Assembly (NCBI GenBank): GCA_031553885.1 | Contig: JAVBKV010000043.1 | Span: forward strand, 1-62,800 | Direction: 5' to 3' | DNA from: JAVBKV01 sp031553885 | GTDB taxonomy: Bacteria > Bacteroidota > Bacteroidia > Bacteroidales > Azobacteroidaceae | DNA: 62,800 nt | Shown here: positions 43,195-52,756 of the stretch, one piece after another | Numbering within the stretch: the first letter of the stretch is position 1 | Layout: the number at the start of each line of letters is the position of its first letter | Notes under the pieces: model-generated | Database searches by the model: none | The model's input: the letters and a program-made list of their open reading frames with translations, nothing else | What the model was told of the DNA's origin: nothing | Made by a program: the position numbers and the translations under genes

Positions 43195-46100
43195 ATGAAA
43201 AAATACGTCTTTTTTATCTTTACGTTTGTAATCACTTCATTTTCCCTATATGCCCAGCAGGAACCGGACCGGGGACAGTACGTCATGACGATTATTCCGA
43301 AATCTGTTACGAATTGGGGAAACGGAGAATCGTGCGATAACAGCTATTTTTCTATCCGGGCCAGGTATTACGGTAAAAGTGGAGAAGTGGAAATTCCGGA
43401 AAGTAATATCCGGGTTAATCTGGATGGAGGAAAAACCAAGACAAGTTTTCCGGTTATTCCTCCGTTTATTTTTTCTGTGGACAACAAGGTTGAAAAGTTG
43501 ATTTTTCATGCAAAAAGGAAACACCATGAATGGGGAAAGTGCGTCAATTTCAGGGAGGGAGAGAATATCCTGACAGTTTCTTCTTCGTATTATCCCTGCT
43601 CAGACAGAACAATCACACAGGGAGACAATGGTAAAGATGTTCTCGATGGAGACGGCAGTTTTAAAGGAGTATTCAATATTAAAGTGAGGCCGGTGAGTAT
43701 CCGGTTGTTTTTTCAGGATACAAACTTAGCTGAAGGCAACCGGGATTCTTATGCCTTACCTTCCGGCCGAAAAGTGAGAATCAAGGCAACTACCGGTTTT
43801 CCGAAAGAAGTTTATAAATGGCAGTACCGGAAAGGGAGTGACAACTGGCAATCTTTTCCCGATCCATTGATCAGTTCGGATGGAATGGAAATTGCCTTTT
43901 CAGGAGACGATTTGCTGGAGGTCATGGAGATTTACAACAAAATACCCGTTGAGATAAGAATCAGTGGTAGTTGTGTCAATTCGGAAAATGTGATCAGTCT
44001 TCAACCCCGGCCCTCTGGTCCCGGTTATTTACGAACGGATTCCATTATCGGTGAACGGTGTGTAAACAGTAAAGACGGGATGCTTTATCTTACCTTATCC
44101 CGGAAGTTACTGGATAATGAATTCATCTGGGTGGAATCGGTAAAAAAAGATGGAAGTAATAATGTATTGCCGTTGAGCGTGAAAAAAATAGCGGCAGATC
44201 GTTACCTGGTTTACGACCTGGCTTCAGGAAATTATACATTCGGGATTACAGGTTATTACATTGATCAATACAACCGGGAGGTTCCGATTGATGTCGTCGG
44301 GGATGATTATTATTTTGAGGGTTTTATCCCTCCGGCTCAACCCTTGGATTTTAGCATTGTAGGAGCTGAACCCCTGAGTTGTGTGGGAGGAAACAATGGC
44401 CGGATTACTGTAAAACCCGGTGGAGGTTCGGGATACTGGCGGGTAGTTTGCAAAAATGAAAAAGACAGTATTTTCCAGACTGAGTTCCAACGTGCCGAAG
44501 CCATTACGATTTTCGGTTTACCAGGAGGTACATACAACGTCTGGATCGAAGATTCGAATGGATGTACCTTAAAAGATTACCCGGATGAGGTCCGGATTGA
44601 AGACCCTTCGGATCCTTTCCGGATCGACCGGACCGAATTTTTTCGTCCGATGGCAGGAAAAACCGATGGAGCTATAGAAATTCAGGTTATTCAGGGAATA
44701 CCTCCGTTCAAGGTCATTTGGAAGCATAACAATTCATCCGGAGCGATTATCCCTCAGAATAAGATTCAATCGTTGGGCGAAGGGGGAGCAATCAGCCGGT
44801 TAGAAGGAGTTGCCGGCGGAAATTATTATGTGATGGTTACCGACAGTTTGGGTTGCTATACCGATAGCACACTTATATTGGAAGAATTACCTCCTTTTGA
44901 AATGGAGCTTATTCAGAATAAAGCTATTCCCTGTTACGGTGAATCTGCAGGAGAACTGGAAATTCATGTGGAATCGGGAGGCGTGCCTCCATACACGTAT
45001 GAATGGTTCCGGTTTGAGAATCCATATCGTTATCCGGTTGGAACGGGTACGATTTTGTCCGGTATACCGGCCGGTCGATATCAGGTGAAAGTGACGGATA
45101 GTGCCGGTAATGAAATCTGGACATCTTTAATCGAACAAACCCAGGGAGAGCCGGTAGAAGTTGAGTTCCGTACCGAAATGCTTCGTTGCTATGGCGACCG
45201 GAATGGATTCCTGGAGGCGGAACTTTCGGGAGGAAATGCTCCTTATTCCTATCGTTGGATGACCGGAAATCCGGCTCACACGGGGCTTCGTATCGATAAC
45301 CTGATAGCGGGTGACTATGGGCTGGAAGTAATCGACTCCAAGGGGTGTAAACGAACAGTTTACGGCACAATTGCCCAACCCGCAGAGCTTTCTCTGAGCG
45401 AAAAAATTTCCAATCCGTCTTGTGCCCGCCTGGAAAATGGCAGTATCGTGGTTAATGTAACCGGCGGAACAGCTCCTTATCAGATCGAGTGGTCTACAGG
45501 AGAACAAACAGAACAGATAACTAATCTTGCTGCAGGAAATTACAATGTTCGGGTTGCGGATAGTTATACATGTAAGGTCATTGAAAAACAGTATAAACTG
45601 ACTGAACCACAATCAGTTTCTCTAGCTGTCAAACAGATAAAGCCTGTCTCTGCTTTTGGTAAAAAAGATGGTTCGGCTGCTTTCTATGTGCAGGGAGGAA
45701 TCCCTCCCTATACGATTACCTGTTCGTCAGCGAATGGATTGTTTCATGTAACCCGGACGATACAATCTTCTGGTAATGTCCCGGCTTTGGTTGAGTTTGT
45801 TTCCCTACCGGAAGACAGTTATGTAATCACGGCCCGGGATGCCCAATTCAATTCTTCTCAGCCGGATTACTGTGTCGCTGTCGAATCGTTTCAGATTACC
45901 GAACCGCCTTTACTGGAAGTGACCATAGAAGAAAGCAGGCACATTTCCTGTTATAAAGGGGATGACGGACAACTTACGGCTCGAGCCTCGGGAGGTGTTC
46001 CTATGGATGGTATTTTCTCGTATCATTACAAGTGGTATCGTGTAGATGGAGGGAAAAGAATATTACTTCAGGAAGTAAACCCTGTTCTGGGTGGCTTGCC

Positions 46101-48444
46101 GTATGGACAGTACCAGGTGGAAGTGATGGATCAGAACGGAGTTTCCGTTTTTTCTGCTCCTTATACGTTGCTGTATCCTGCTCAACTGCAGTTGGAACTT
46201 ACCGCTTCGGTGCTGAAGTGCAGTAGTGACCGGACAGGTTGGGTGACGTCTTCCGTCAGCGGAGGATCAGGGGATTATACTTATCGTTGGTCTACCGGAG
46301 CTACTACACCTTCCATCGAAAATACTGAGGGTGGAACATATACGTTAACGGTTACCGATGCCCGGGGTTGCTTAGTGACGGGTGAAGCGGAAATAACCAG
46401 TCCGAGTCCGCTATTTGTTGATTACGAAATACGTGATCCTTTGTGTACCGGAAGAAACGATGGAATGATTAGCCTGAATGTCGGAGGAGGAACTGCTCCA
46501 TATACTTATCGCTGGTCCGGTGGAACAGGAGATTCATCCCTGGATAACCTTTCCAGTGGAAAATACCAGGTGGTAATTACAGATGCACAAGGCTGTTGGA
46601 AGGACACCGCTTTTATCCTGTCGGATCCGGACCCGGTCTCCATCATTCAAAAAGAATTGATTGCTCCGAAAGCATTCGGCTATTCCGATGGTTCTCTCAG
46701 TGTGGAAGTAATAGGGGGTATTCCTCCTTATCAACTTTTCTGGACGGATAAAAACGGAAATAGTTTAGAGTCGGATACGGTTAAAAATGAACAGGGAAAT
46801 CTGATTTCCAGCATCCGGAATATTCCGGAAGGAACTTATTACTTGCGGGTGGAAGACATGAATTATTCGTTGCTTGAAGCCAGTCTGGCCGATGGAGAAT
46901 CGTGTGCCTGCACGCAGATAGTTTCTTTTTATGTTCCCGAACCTCCTTTGCTTGAAGTCGAACTCGAATGTACCCGGGATATTCGTTGCTATGGTACCGG
47001 TGACGGAGAGCTCACTGCTCATGCCCGGGGAGGAGTTCCTTTTACCGAAGGCTTACCTTATCGGTATAGATGGTACAAAGATGGCCTGCTCATGGAGGTT
47101 ACCGATAGTATTACGGGCAATCTGAATCCTGGAGAATATGCTGTGCAAATTATCGATGCCAACGGCATAGAAGTTAACTCCCTTCCGGTTGTTTTGACTC
47201 AACCGGATTCCCTGAAATTAAACTTCTCGGCTGCTGATCTTCGTTGTAGTCGTGATGTGAATGGTTGGGTCGAAGTAGAAGCTTCCGGCGGAACTACTCC
47301 TTATGTATTTTCCTGGTCTACAGGTGATACAACCCGGCAGGTGAAACAGATTCCGAGAGGAAAATATTTTGTATGGGTCAAAGACAATCATGGTTGCGAA
47401 ACAAGCGGGAATGTTTCGATTATTCAGCCGGACGGAATCAAGGTCAGCGTGGAAATGACCGAACCGACCTGCTACGGAGCGTCCGATGGAACCATACGCC
47501 TGCATGTTTCCGGCGGACAGCCTCCTTACCGGCATGAGTGGAACAATGGAGATCGTTCCCTCTTTCACCGGGGACTTTCTGCCGGAGCACACAGCATTAC
47601 GATTATTGACGCAAACGAATGTTCGTACGAAGTTTTTACTTACGACCTGAAACAACCGGACAGCTTGATCATCAACCTGGGAGAGGATCGGGTACTTTGC
47701 CGCGGTCAGCAACTCGAACTGAATGCTACTGTACCCGAACCGGTACAGTCGTATACCTGGTATGATTCTTCCTCAAAACCAGTTGCTTCCGGTCCTTTTA
47801 TCTCCCTGGAGCAGGCTGGGACCTATCGGGTCGAAGTCCTGACAGCCAAGGGGTGCAAAGGAGCCGGACAGGTAACGGTTACCCGTGACGATCGGGAAAT
47901 AGCCGCTGAATTTGTTGTTGCTTCCCGGGTCCCGATCTACGATGAGGTATTAGTTGTTAATATAAGCAATCCAACTCCCGATGGTATTGAATGGATTCTT
48001 CCGGGTGAATCCGGTGATTTTGAAGTTATTCAGTCCGACGATTCATTTCTGAGCTTGTTTTTTCATGCGTATGGGGAGTACCGGATAGGCATGAAAAGTA
48101 GATTGGGGAAATGTGAAAAAATAATTTTTAAAACCATTCAGGTAATGGATAAAGAAGATATTCCGGACTATGAAGACGAGGACGAACCCCAGTTAAAACA
48201 ATTCCTTGTATCTCCCAATCCGAACCGGGGTGATTTTTCCGTTAAACTGGAGTTGAGGGAAGCATCTCCTGTCGTCTTGCAACTTGTTAATTCCGGGACC
48301 GGACAGATAGTTGAAAAAAGGTACTTGCAAGGAGCAAAACAATACGATGAACAATTTCATTTACAGGGAATAAGGAAAGGAACTTTTGTCCTGAATGCCT
48401 ATTCGCCAAAAGTGAAAATAGTACAAAAAATCATAGTACATTAA
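43195..48444 (+). CDS. SprB-repeat surface protein with T9SS C-terminal sorting domain
   Basis: A 1749-residue protein exported through Sec (MKKYVFFIFTFVITSFSLYAQQ) and then across the outer membrane by type IX secretion. I use the ATG at 43195 because it starts a clean signal peptide; a frame 24 codons longer overlaps the previous gene. After an N-terminal region of about 390 residues come about thirteen SprB-type repeats (GG(T/V)APY(T/S)YxWSTG ... GxYxVxVTDxxGC), arranged as a four-repeat cassette present three times with a period of about 1.0 kb (44635-47665). A PKD/Ig-like unit follows (near 1495-1570), and the last 78 residues (VSPNPNRGDFSV ... GTFVLNAYSPK) are a type A sorting domain. 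SprB in Flavobacterium is a gliding adhesin; here a surface adhesin is likelier, since no gld genes are seen. Confidence 0.92.
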   Translation: MKKYVFFIFTFVITSFSLYAQQEPDRGQYVMTIIPKSVTNWGNGESCDNSYFSIRARYYGKSGEVEIPESNIRVNLDGGKTKTSFPVIPPFIFSVDNKVEKLIFHAKRKHHEWGKCVNFREGENILTVSSSYYPCSDRTITQGDNGKDVLDGDGSFKGVFNIKVRPVSIRLFFQDTNLAEGNRDSYALPSGRKVRIKATTGFPKEVYKWQYRKGSDNWQSFPDPLISSDGMEIAFSGDDLLEVMEIYNKIPVEIRISGSCVNSENVISLQPRPSGPGYLRTDSIIGERCVNSKDGMLYLTLSRKLLDNEFIWVESVKKDGSNNVLPLSVKKIAADRYLVYDLASGNYTFGITGYYIDQYNREVPIDVVGDDYYFEGFIPPAQPLDFSIVGAEPLSCVGGNNGRITVKPGGGSGYWRVVCKNEKDSIFQTEFQRAEAITIFGLPGGTYNVWIEDSNGCTLKDYPDEVRIEDPSDPFRIDRTEFFRPMAGKTDGAIEIQVIQGIPPFKVIWKHNNSSGAIIPQNKIQSLGEGGAISRLEGVAGGNYYVMVTDSLGCYTDSTLILEELPPFEMELIQNKAIPCYGESAGELEIHVESGGVPPYTYEWFRFENPYRYPVGTGTILSGIPAGRYQVKVTDSAGNEIWTSLIEQTQGEPVEVEFRTEMLRCYGDRNGFLEAELSGGNAPYSYRWMTGNPAHTGLRIDNLIAGDYGLEVIDSKGCKRTVYGTIAQPAELSLSEKISNPSCARLENGSIVVNVTGGTAPYQIEWSTGEQTEQITNLAAGNYNVRVADSYTCKVIEKQYKLTEPQSVSLAVKQIKPVSAFGKKDGSAAFYVQGGIPPYTITCSSANGLFHVTRTIQSSGNVPALVEFVSLPEDSYVITARDAQFNSSQPDYCVAVESFQITEPPLLEVTIEESRHISCYKGDDGQLTARASGGVPMDGIFSYHYKWYRVDGGKRILLQEVNPVLGGLPYGQYQVEVMDQNGVSVFSAPYTLLYPAQLQLELTASVLKCSSDRTGWVTSSVSGGSGDYTYRWSTGATTPSIENTEGGTYTLTVTDARGCLVTGEAEITSPSPLFVDYEIRDPLCTGRNDGMISLNVGGGTAPYTYRWSGGTGDSSLDNLSSGKYQVVITDAQGCWKDTAFILSDPDPVSIIQKELIAPKAFGYSDGSLSVEVIGGIPPYQLFWTDKNGNSLESDTVKNEQGNLISSIRNIPEGTYYLRVEDMNYSLLEASLADGESCACTQIVSFYVPEPPLLEVELECTRDIRCYGTGDGELTAHARGGVPFTEGLPYRYRWYKDGLLMEVTDSITGNLNPGEYAVQIIDANGIEVNSLPVVLTQPDSLKLNFSAADLRCSRDVNGWVEVEASGGTTPYVFSWSTGDTTRQVKQIPRGKYFVWVKDNHGCETSGNVSIIQPDGIKVSVEMTEPTCYGASDGTIRLHVSGGQPPYRHEWNNGDRSLFHRGLSAGAHSITIIDANECSYEVFTYDLKQPDSLIINLGEDRVLCRGQQLELNATVPEPVQSYTWYDSSSKPVASGPFISLEQAGTYRVEVLTAKGCKGAGQVTVTRDDREIAAEFVVASRVPIYDEVLVVNISNPTPDGIEWILPGESGDFEVIQSDDSFLSLFFHAYGEYRIGMKSRLGKCEKIIFKTIQVMDKEDIPDYEDEDEPQLKQFLVSPNPNRGDFSVKLELREASPVVLQLVNSGTGQIVEKRYLQGAKQYDEQFHLQGIRKGTFVLNAYSPKVKIVQKIIVH

Positions 48445-48473
48445 AACGGTATATACAATTCAAAAAAATACCT

Positions 48474-48481
48474 TACTTTTG
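48474..48481 (+). promoter_or_regulatory. Predicted promoter of the DUF2459-type gene, -7 box
   Basis: TACTTTTG matches TAnnTTTG, 64 bp before the ATG at 48546 (91 bp before the alternative ATG at 48573). Confidence 0.5.
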
Positions 48482-48545
48482 TATCTCGTATTACATACAT
48501 AATAATCTTTTTATGAGCGGAATCGCACAGAAAAGCATTTAATTA

Positions 48546-49274
48546 ATGAAGAGCGGAAAAATAAAATTTATGGAAAAGATTACGAAGGCTTTGAAATATA
48601 GCTTTTTAACTGTTTTTGGTATAACCATCCTTATCCTTTTTTGGCTTCTTTCTTCTATCTATCTTCCTGAAATCAAGGTAAATGAAAATTTCGTTTCTTG
48701 CATTGGAGGAAGCAGTCAATGTCTTACTGTATATTTGAGGAGTAATGGGATGCATACGGAGGTAGTGTTCCCTGTTGTTTGTTTTGGCGAAGATTGGAGA
48801 AAGAGATTTCCCATTGCACAATTCGAAGGGGTGGACAGTACGTTTACTCAGGTTGCCATTGGCTGGGGAGATAAAGGATTTTACCTGGAAACTCCCACCT
48901 GGGATGAACTGAAAGTTTCCACTGCCTTGAAGGCAACGGTAGGGGCAAGTGGTTCGGCAATGCACGTTACTTACCTGCAATCCCCTCCTTCAACGAAGGA
49001 TGAGTATGGGAAAGAACTGCATATCTCGAAAGAACAGTACATGAAAATGTACCGGTATATTGATCAGGCATTTAAGAAAGACGAGCAGGGGAAAGATGTC
49101 CAGATCCCTCATCCCGATTATGATATTCATGATAATTATTATGAAGCCAGGGGGTCGTACAATTTATTTAAAACCTGTAATGTATGGACAAGTAATTGCC
49201 TGAAAACGGCAGGAATACAAAATGGATTGTGGACACCGACAGCTAAAGGAGTGATGAAAAGTTTACCTGATTAA
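48546..49274 (+). CDS. TIGR02117/DUF2459 family protein
   Basis: A 242-residue protein with one N-terminal transmembrane helix (TVFGITILILFWLLSSIYL) and a periplasmic domain. Conserved-family features are SNGMHTEVVFPV, GWGDKGFYLETPTWDELK and TCNVWTSNCLKTAG, with His, Cys and Trp positions that suggest an NlpC/P60-like papain fold, but no activity is established that I know of. The family is about 200-240 residues, so this is complete. An alternative ATG nine codons downstream (48573, MEKITKALKY) is equally plausible. It is preceded by its own promoter and followed by the M23 peptidase gene with a separate promoter. Confidence 0.82.
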   Translation: MKSGKIKFMEKITKALKYSFLTVFGITILILFWLLSSIYLPEIKVNENFVSCIGGSSQCLTVYLRSNGMHTEVVFPVVCFGEDWRKRFPIAQFEGVDSTFTQVAIGWGDKGFYLETPTWDELKVSTALKATVGASGSAMHVTYLQSPPSTKDEYGKELHISKEQYMKMYRYIDQAFKKDEQGKDVQIPHPDYDIHDNYYEARGSYNLFKTCNVWTSNCLKTAGIQNGLWTPTAKGVMKSLPD

Positions 49275-49285
49275 GCGAATTTTTC

Positions 49286-49293
49286 TACCTTTG
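49286..49293 (+). promoter_or_regulatory. Predicted promoter of the M23 peptidase gene, -7 box
   Basis: TACCTTTG matches TAnnTTTG. It lies only 3 bp before the first possible ATG (49296), so that codon would be upstream of the transcript start; the ATG at 49323 is therefore the better start. Confidence 0.65.
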
Positions 49294-49322
49294 CCTTGCT
49301 ATGGATTGAAACTTGTCAGATA

Positions 49323-51011
49323 ATGAATCGTTTTTTTTATCGTACGTTGGCCCTTACTGGTATTCTGTTCGGAACAACCTTTTCCTCCGTTTTTGCCCAG
49401 CAGAAAATTCTCCCGATGGATATAGAACCTTATCTGAGCGGTAGTTTCGGAGAATTACGTAATAATCATTTTCACTCGGGAATTGATTTTAAAACACAGG
49501 GAAGAATCGGAATTCCGGTTAAATCCGTAAAGGATGGTTATCTGGCACGGGTATTTGTCGGTCCTTCAGGCTTTGGAAGAGCTTTGTATGTGAATCATCC
49601 GGATGGAACGACGACGGTTTACGGTCATTTAGACCGTTTTGACGGGGTAATTGAATCGGCAGTCAGGGACAGCCAGTATATCAAAGAGTCTTTCCGGGTG
49701 GATTTGTATTTCGGTACAAATCAATTTCCTGTCAAACAGGGACAAATCATCGGTTACAGTGGCAACACAGGAAGTTCCGGAGGTCCTCACCTGCATTTTG
49801 AAATCCGGGAAACAAGTTCCGAGAAAGTGACGGATCCCCTCGTGTATTATAAAAATCAAATCAAAGATACCCGTCCGCCGGAAATCCGGGAACTGATGTT
49901 CTTTCCGCAGGCAGGGAAGGGAATTGTAAATGGAAAAACAATTAACCAGTCCGCCCGTCTGGTTAAAGATAAAACCGGCAAACAAGTGTTGTCGCAGCCC
50001 ATTAAAGCCTGGGGAAATATAGGAATCGGAATTAAGGCTTATGACCGGATGAATGGAACAGATAATATTTATGGAGTCAGGGAAATTATCTTGAAAATCG
50101 AAGGAACAGAAGTCTTTCATTCCTGCATCGACCGGTTTTCTTTCGATGAATCACGCTATATAAATAGTTTTATAGACTGGACTGATTGGGTGAAAAACCG
50201 TTCGTTTTTCATGAAGTCTTATGTGGAACCGGGCAATCGTCTGGATTTTTATCAAACTCCCTACGATGGAACCCTGAATGTGAATCAGGAAAAAAATTAT
50301 CAGTTGGAGTATACCCTTTCGGATGCTTACGGGAATCAAACGGTTTTTTACTTTGAAATTACCGGACATAAACAGGAAATTCCTCTGTATCAGCCAGAAG
50401 GGACCTTGTTTGTATATAACCGCGACAATGAACTCTCCGACAAGGGAATCCAGTTGAAAATTCCTCAGGGTAATCTGTATAAAGATCATTATTTGAGTAT
50501 CTGGACGACACCTGCTTATTCTTCTTATTCTCCTTTGTATACGTTTAATGAACGGATTCCCTTGCATACACCCGGCCCACTCTCCATAAAAATAGCGAAC
50601 GATACTTATTCCGATAAAAGTAAATACGGCATTGTCTCTGTTAATGACAAGGGGCAATCCTGGCTGGGCGGCCGCTATGAAGATGGAAAAATTCATGCAG
50701 GTACCCGGGAAACAGGAAGTTTTACAGTGGAAGTTGATACGGTTCCTCCGGTTCTCACTCCCATTAAACCGGCCCAATGGGCTAAAACCGGCCGGATTGA
50801 CTTCAAACTTACGGATAACCTGAGCGGAATTTCCCAATGGAAAGCTACCCTGGATGGAAAATTTGTTCTTTTTGAACTGGATGCGAAAAGATCGGCCCTG
50901 TTTGGTGTGTTTGATTCCCGCCGGATGAAACACGGGAAACAAACCTTGCGTGTAGTCGTCTCGGATGCCTCTGGAAATCAATCTGTTTATGAAAATGAAA
51001 TTGTTTTTTAA
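49323..51011 (+). CDS. M23 (LytM) family metallopeptidase
   Basis: An exported zinc peptidase of 562 residues, expected to cut peptidoglycan cross-links or act as a divisome activator in the periplasm. Signal peptide ends FAQQ. The catalytic LytM core lies near the N-terminus: HSGID with zinc ligands His51 and Asp55, YGHLDRF, and PHLHFE with His156 and His158. The remaining 390 residues are beta-rich with Ig-like repeats (for example LTDNLSGISQWKATLDGKF), a domain layout typical of Bacteroidetes M23 proteins. Start at 49323 is set by the promoter at 49286-49293. Confidence 0.92.
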   Translation: MNRFFYRTLALTGILFGTTFSSVFAQQKILPMDIEPYLSGSFGELRNNHFHSGIDFKTQGRIGIPVKSVKDGYLARVFVGPSGFGRALYVNHPDGTTTVYGHLDRFDGVIESAVRDSQYIKESFRVDLYFGTNQFPVKQGQIIGYSGNTGSSGGPHLHFEIRETSSEKVTDPLVYYKNQIKDTRPPEIRELMFFPQAGKGIVNGKTINQSARLVKDKTGKQVLSQPIKAWGNIGIGIKAYDRMNGTDNIYGVREIILKIEGTEVFHSCIDRFSFDESRYINSFIDWTDWVKNRSFFMKSYVEPGNRLDFYQTPYDGTLNVNQEKNYQLEYTLSDAYGNQTVFYFEITGHKQEIPLYQPEGTLFVYNRDNELSDKGIQLKIPQGNLYKDHYLSIWTTPAYSSYSPLYTFNERIPLHTPGPLSIKIANDTYSDKSKYGIVSVNDKGQSWLGGRYEDGKIHAGTRETGSFTVEVDTVPPVLTPIKPAQWAKTGRIDFKLTDNLSGISQWKATLDGKFVLFELDAKRSALFGVFDSRRMKHGKQTLRVVVSDASGNQSVYENEIVF

Positions 51012-51056
51012 AACGGTTTTTAAGTTGCTGAAACCGATTTTATAAAATATATTGTT

Positions 51057-51064
51057 TATCTTTG
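51057..51064 (+). promoter_or_regulatory. Predicted promoter of the C69 peptidase gene, -7 box
   Basis: TATCTTTG matches TAnnTTTG and overlaps the first possible ATG (51062), which favours the ATG at 51089 as start. Confidence 0.65.
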
Positions 51065-51088
51065 GAATCCGAAAATATTGTTGAATCT

Positions 51089-52720
51089 ATGAGAAAAACA
51101 ATCGCTATTTTTCTGTTGGCCGTTCTGCCAATAGTAAGTTCTTTAGCGTGTACCAATCTGTTAGTAGCTAAAGGTGCTTCTGTCGATGGGTCGACAATGG
51201 TTACCTATTCTGCAGATTCTTATTGCTTATACGGGGAGTTATATCATTGGCCGGCTGCTGTTTTTCCCGAAGGAGCAATGTTGGATATCCTGGAGTGGGA
51301 TACTAACAAGTTTCTTGGAAAAATTCCGCAGGTACGGCAGACTTACAATGTGATCGGAAACATGAACGAACATCAGCTTTGTATCGGAGAAACTACTTTT
51401 ACCGGAAGGGAAGAGTTGATCGATACGACCGGTATCATGGATTACGGAAGTTTGATATATGTTACCCTGCAACGCGCCAAAACAGCCCGTGAAGCAATTA
51501 CCGTAATGACTGATCTGGTTGAAAAATATGGCTATTACAGCGGAGGCGAATCTTTTTCTATTGTCGATAAAAACGAAGTGTGGATCATGGAAATGATTGG
51601 AAAAGGTCCCGGTCGTAAAGGTGCTGTCTGGGTGGCGGTTCGCATTCCCGACGACTGTATTGCCGCTCACGCCAATCAGTCGCGGATTCATCAATTTCCA
51701 TTGAACGATAAAAATAACTGCTTGTATTCCAAGGATGTAATTTCTTTTGCTAAAGAAAAAGGCTATTATAAAGGAGACGATAAAAATTTCAGCTTTTCGA
51801 ATGCTTACAACCCCTTGGATTTTGGAGGATTACGCTATTGTGAAGCTCGTGTATGGAGTTATTACAATCGCTTTTGTACGGGTTCGGACCAGTGGCTGGA
51901 TTACGTACTTGGAAAAGACGATAAACCCATGCCGTTGTATGTGAAGCCAGATCGCAAACTCAGCGTTCAGGACCTGATGGGTATGATGCGTGATCATTAC
52001 GAAGGTACTCCATTGGATCCGACAAAGGATGTCGGAGCCGGTCCTTTTGGTTCTCCTTATCGCTTCTCTCCCCTGGAATGGGAATCCGACAGTGTGAAAT
52101 ACTGTTTCGAACGTCCGATTTCTACACAACAAACCGGTTTTACGTTTGTCGGCCAGATGCGGAATACCCTTCCGGATGAAGTCGGTGGTGTGTTCTGGTT
52201 TGGTGTTGATGATGCCATGTTTACAGTCTATACACCGATGTATGCTTCCATGACGAAAGTTCCGGAATGTTACCGGGTAGGTAACGGTGATTTTAACCAT
52301 TTTTCCTGGACTTCCGCTTTCTGGATCCATAATTGGGTGGCCAATATGGCCTATGCCCGTTACAACCAGATGATAACAGATACCCAGCCGGTTCAGAGCC
52401 GGTTAGAGGACGGTTTTATACTTATGCAGCCCCTGGTTGAACAAAAGGCTGTCGAATTGGTTAGAAAAGATAGAGGGGAAGGAATTGCTTTCCTGACCGA
52501 TTATAGTATTTCGCAGGCGCAGAAAGCTTTCTCCGAATGGAAATCGCTGGGGGAATACCTCATAGTCAAATACATGGATGGAGTAGTTAAAAAAGAGAGA
52601 AACGGGGAATTTGAATACAATGAGCACGGAGGTTCCATGTATCCGAACCGTCCGAAATTAGATCCTGAATTCTATCGTAAAATTGTCAAAGAGAAAGGCG
52701 ATTGGCTGAGAGTAAAATAA
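51089..52720 (+). CDS. C69 family dipeptidase
   Basis: An exported Ntn-hydrolase peptidase of 543 residues. After the signal peptide MRKTIAIFLLAVLPIVSSLA, Cys21 is exposed and is the expected autoprocessed nucleophile (ACTNLLVAKGASVDGST). Further family features are GNMNEHQLCIGETTFTGRE, SIVDKNEVWIMEM and AHANQSRIHQFP. Known members (PepD, DipA-like) release dipeptides from peptide N-termini; a periplasmic role is likely here. Start at 51089 is chosen from the promoter position. The phosphoglucomutase gene follows 36 bp downstream and may share the transcript. Confidence 0.93.
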   Translation: MRKTIAIFLLAVLPIVSSLACTNLLVAKGASVDGSTMVTYSADSYCLYGELYHWPAAVFPEGAMLDILEWDTNKFLGKIPQVRQTYNVIGNMNEHQLCIGETTFTGREELIDTTGIMDYGSLIYVTLQRAKTAREAITVMTDLVEKYGYYSGGESFSIVDKNEVWIMEMIGKGPGRKGAVWVAVRIPDDCIAAHANQSRIHQFPLNDKNNCLYSKDVISFAKEKGYYKGDDKNFSFSNAYNPLDFGGLRYCEARVWSYYNRFCTGSDQWLDYVLGKDDKPMPLYVKPDRKLSVQDLMGMMRDHYEGTPLDPTKDVGAGPFGSPYRFSPLEWESDSVKYCFERPISTQQTGFTFVGQMRNTLPDEVGGVFWFGVDDAMFTVYTPMYASMTKVPECYRVGNGDFNHFSWTSAFWIHNWVANMAYARYNQMITDTQPVQSRLEDGFILMQPLVEQKAVELVRKDRGEGIAFLTDYSISQAQKAFSEWKSLGEYLIVKYMDGVVKKERNGEFEYNEHGGSMYPNRPKLDPEFYRKIVKEKGDWLRVK

Positions 52721-52756
52721 ATCAACGAATCAATTGATCATAAAACAGCAAATAAA

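Noticed and set aside
43195..48444. Gliding-motility system because of SprB repeats
   Set aside because: SprB repeats and T9SS sorting domains also occur in non-motile Bacteroidota, and no gld or other spr genes are in the window.
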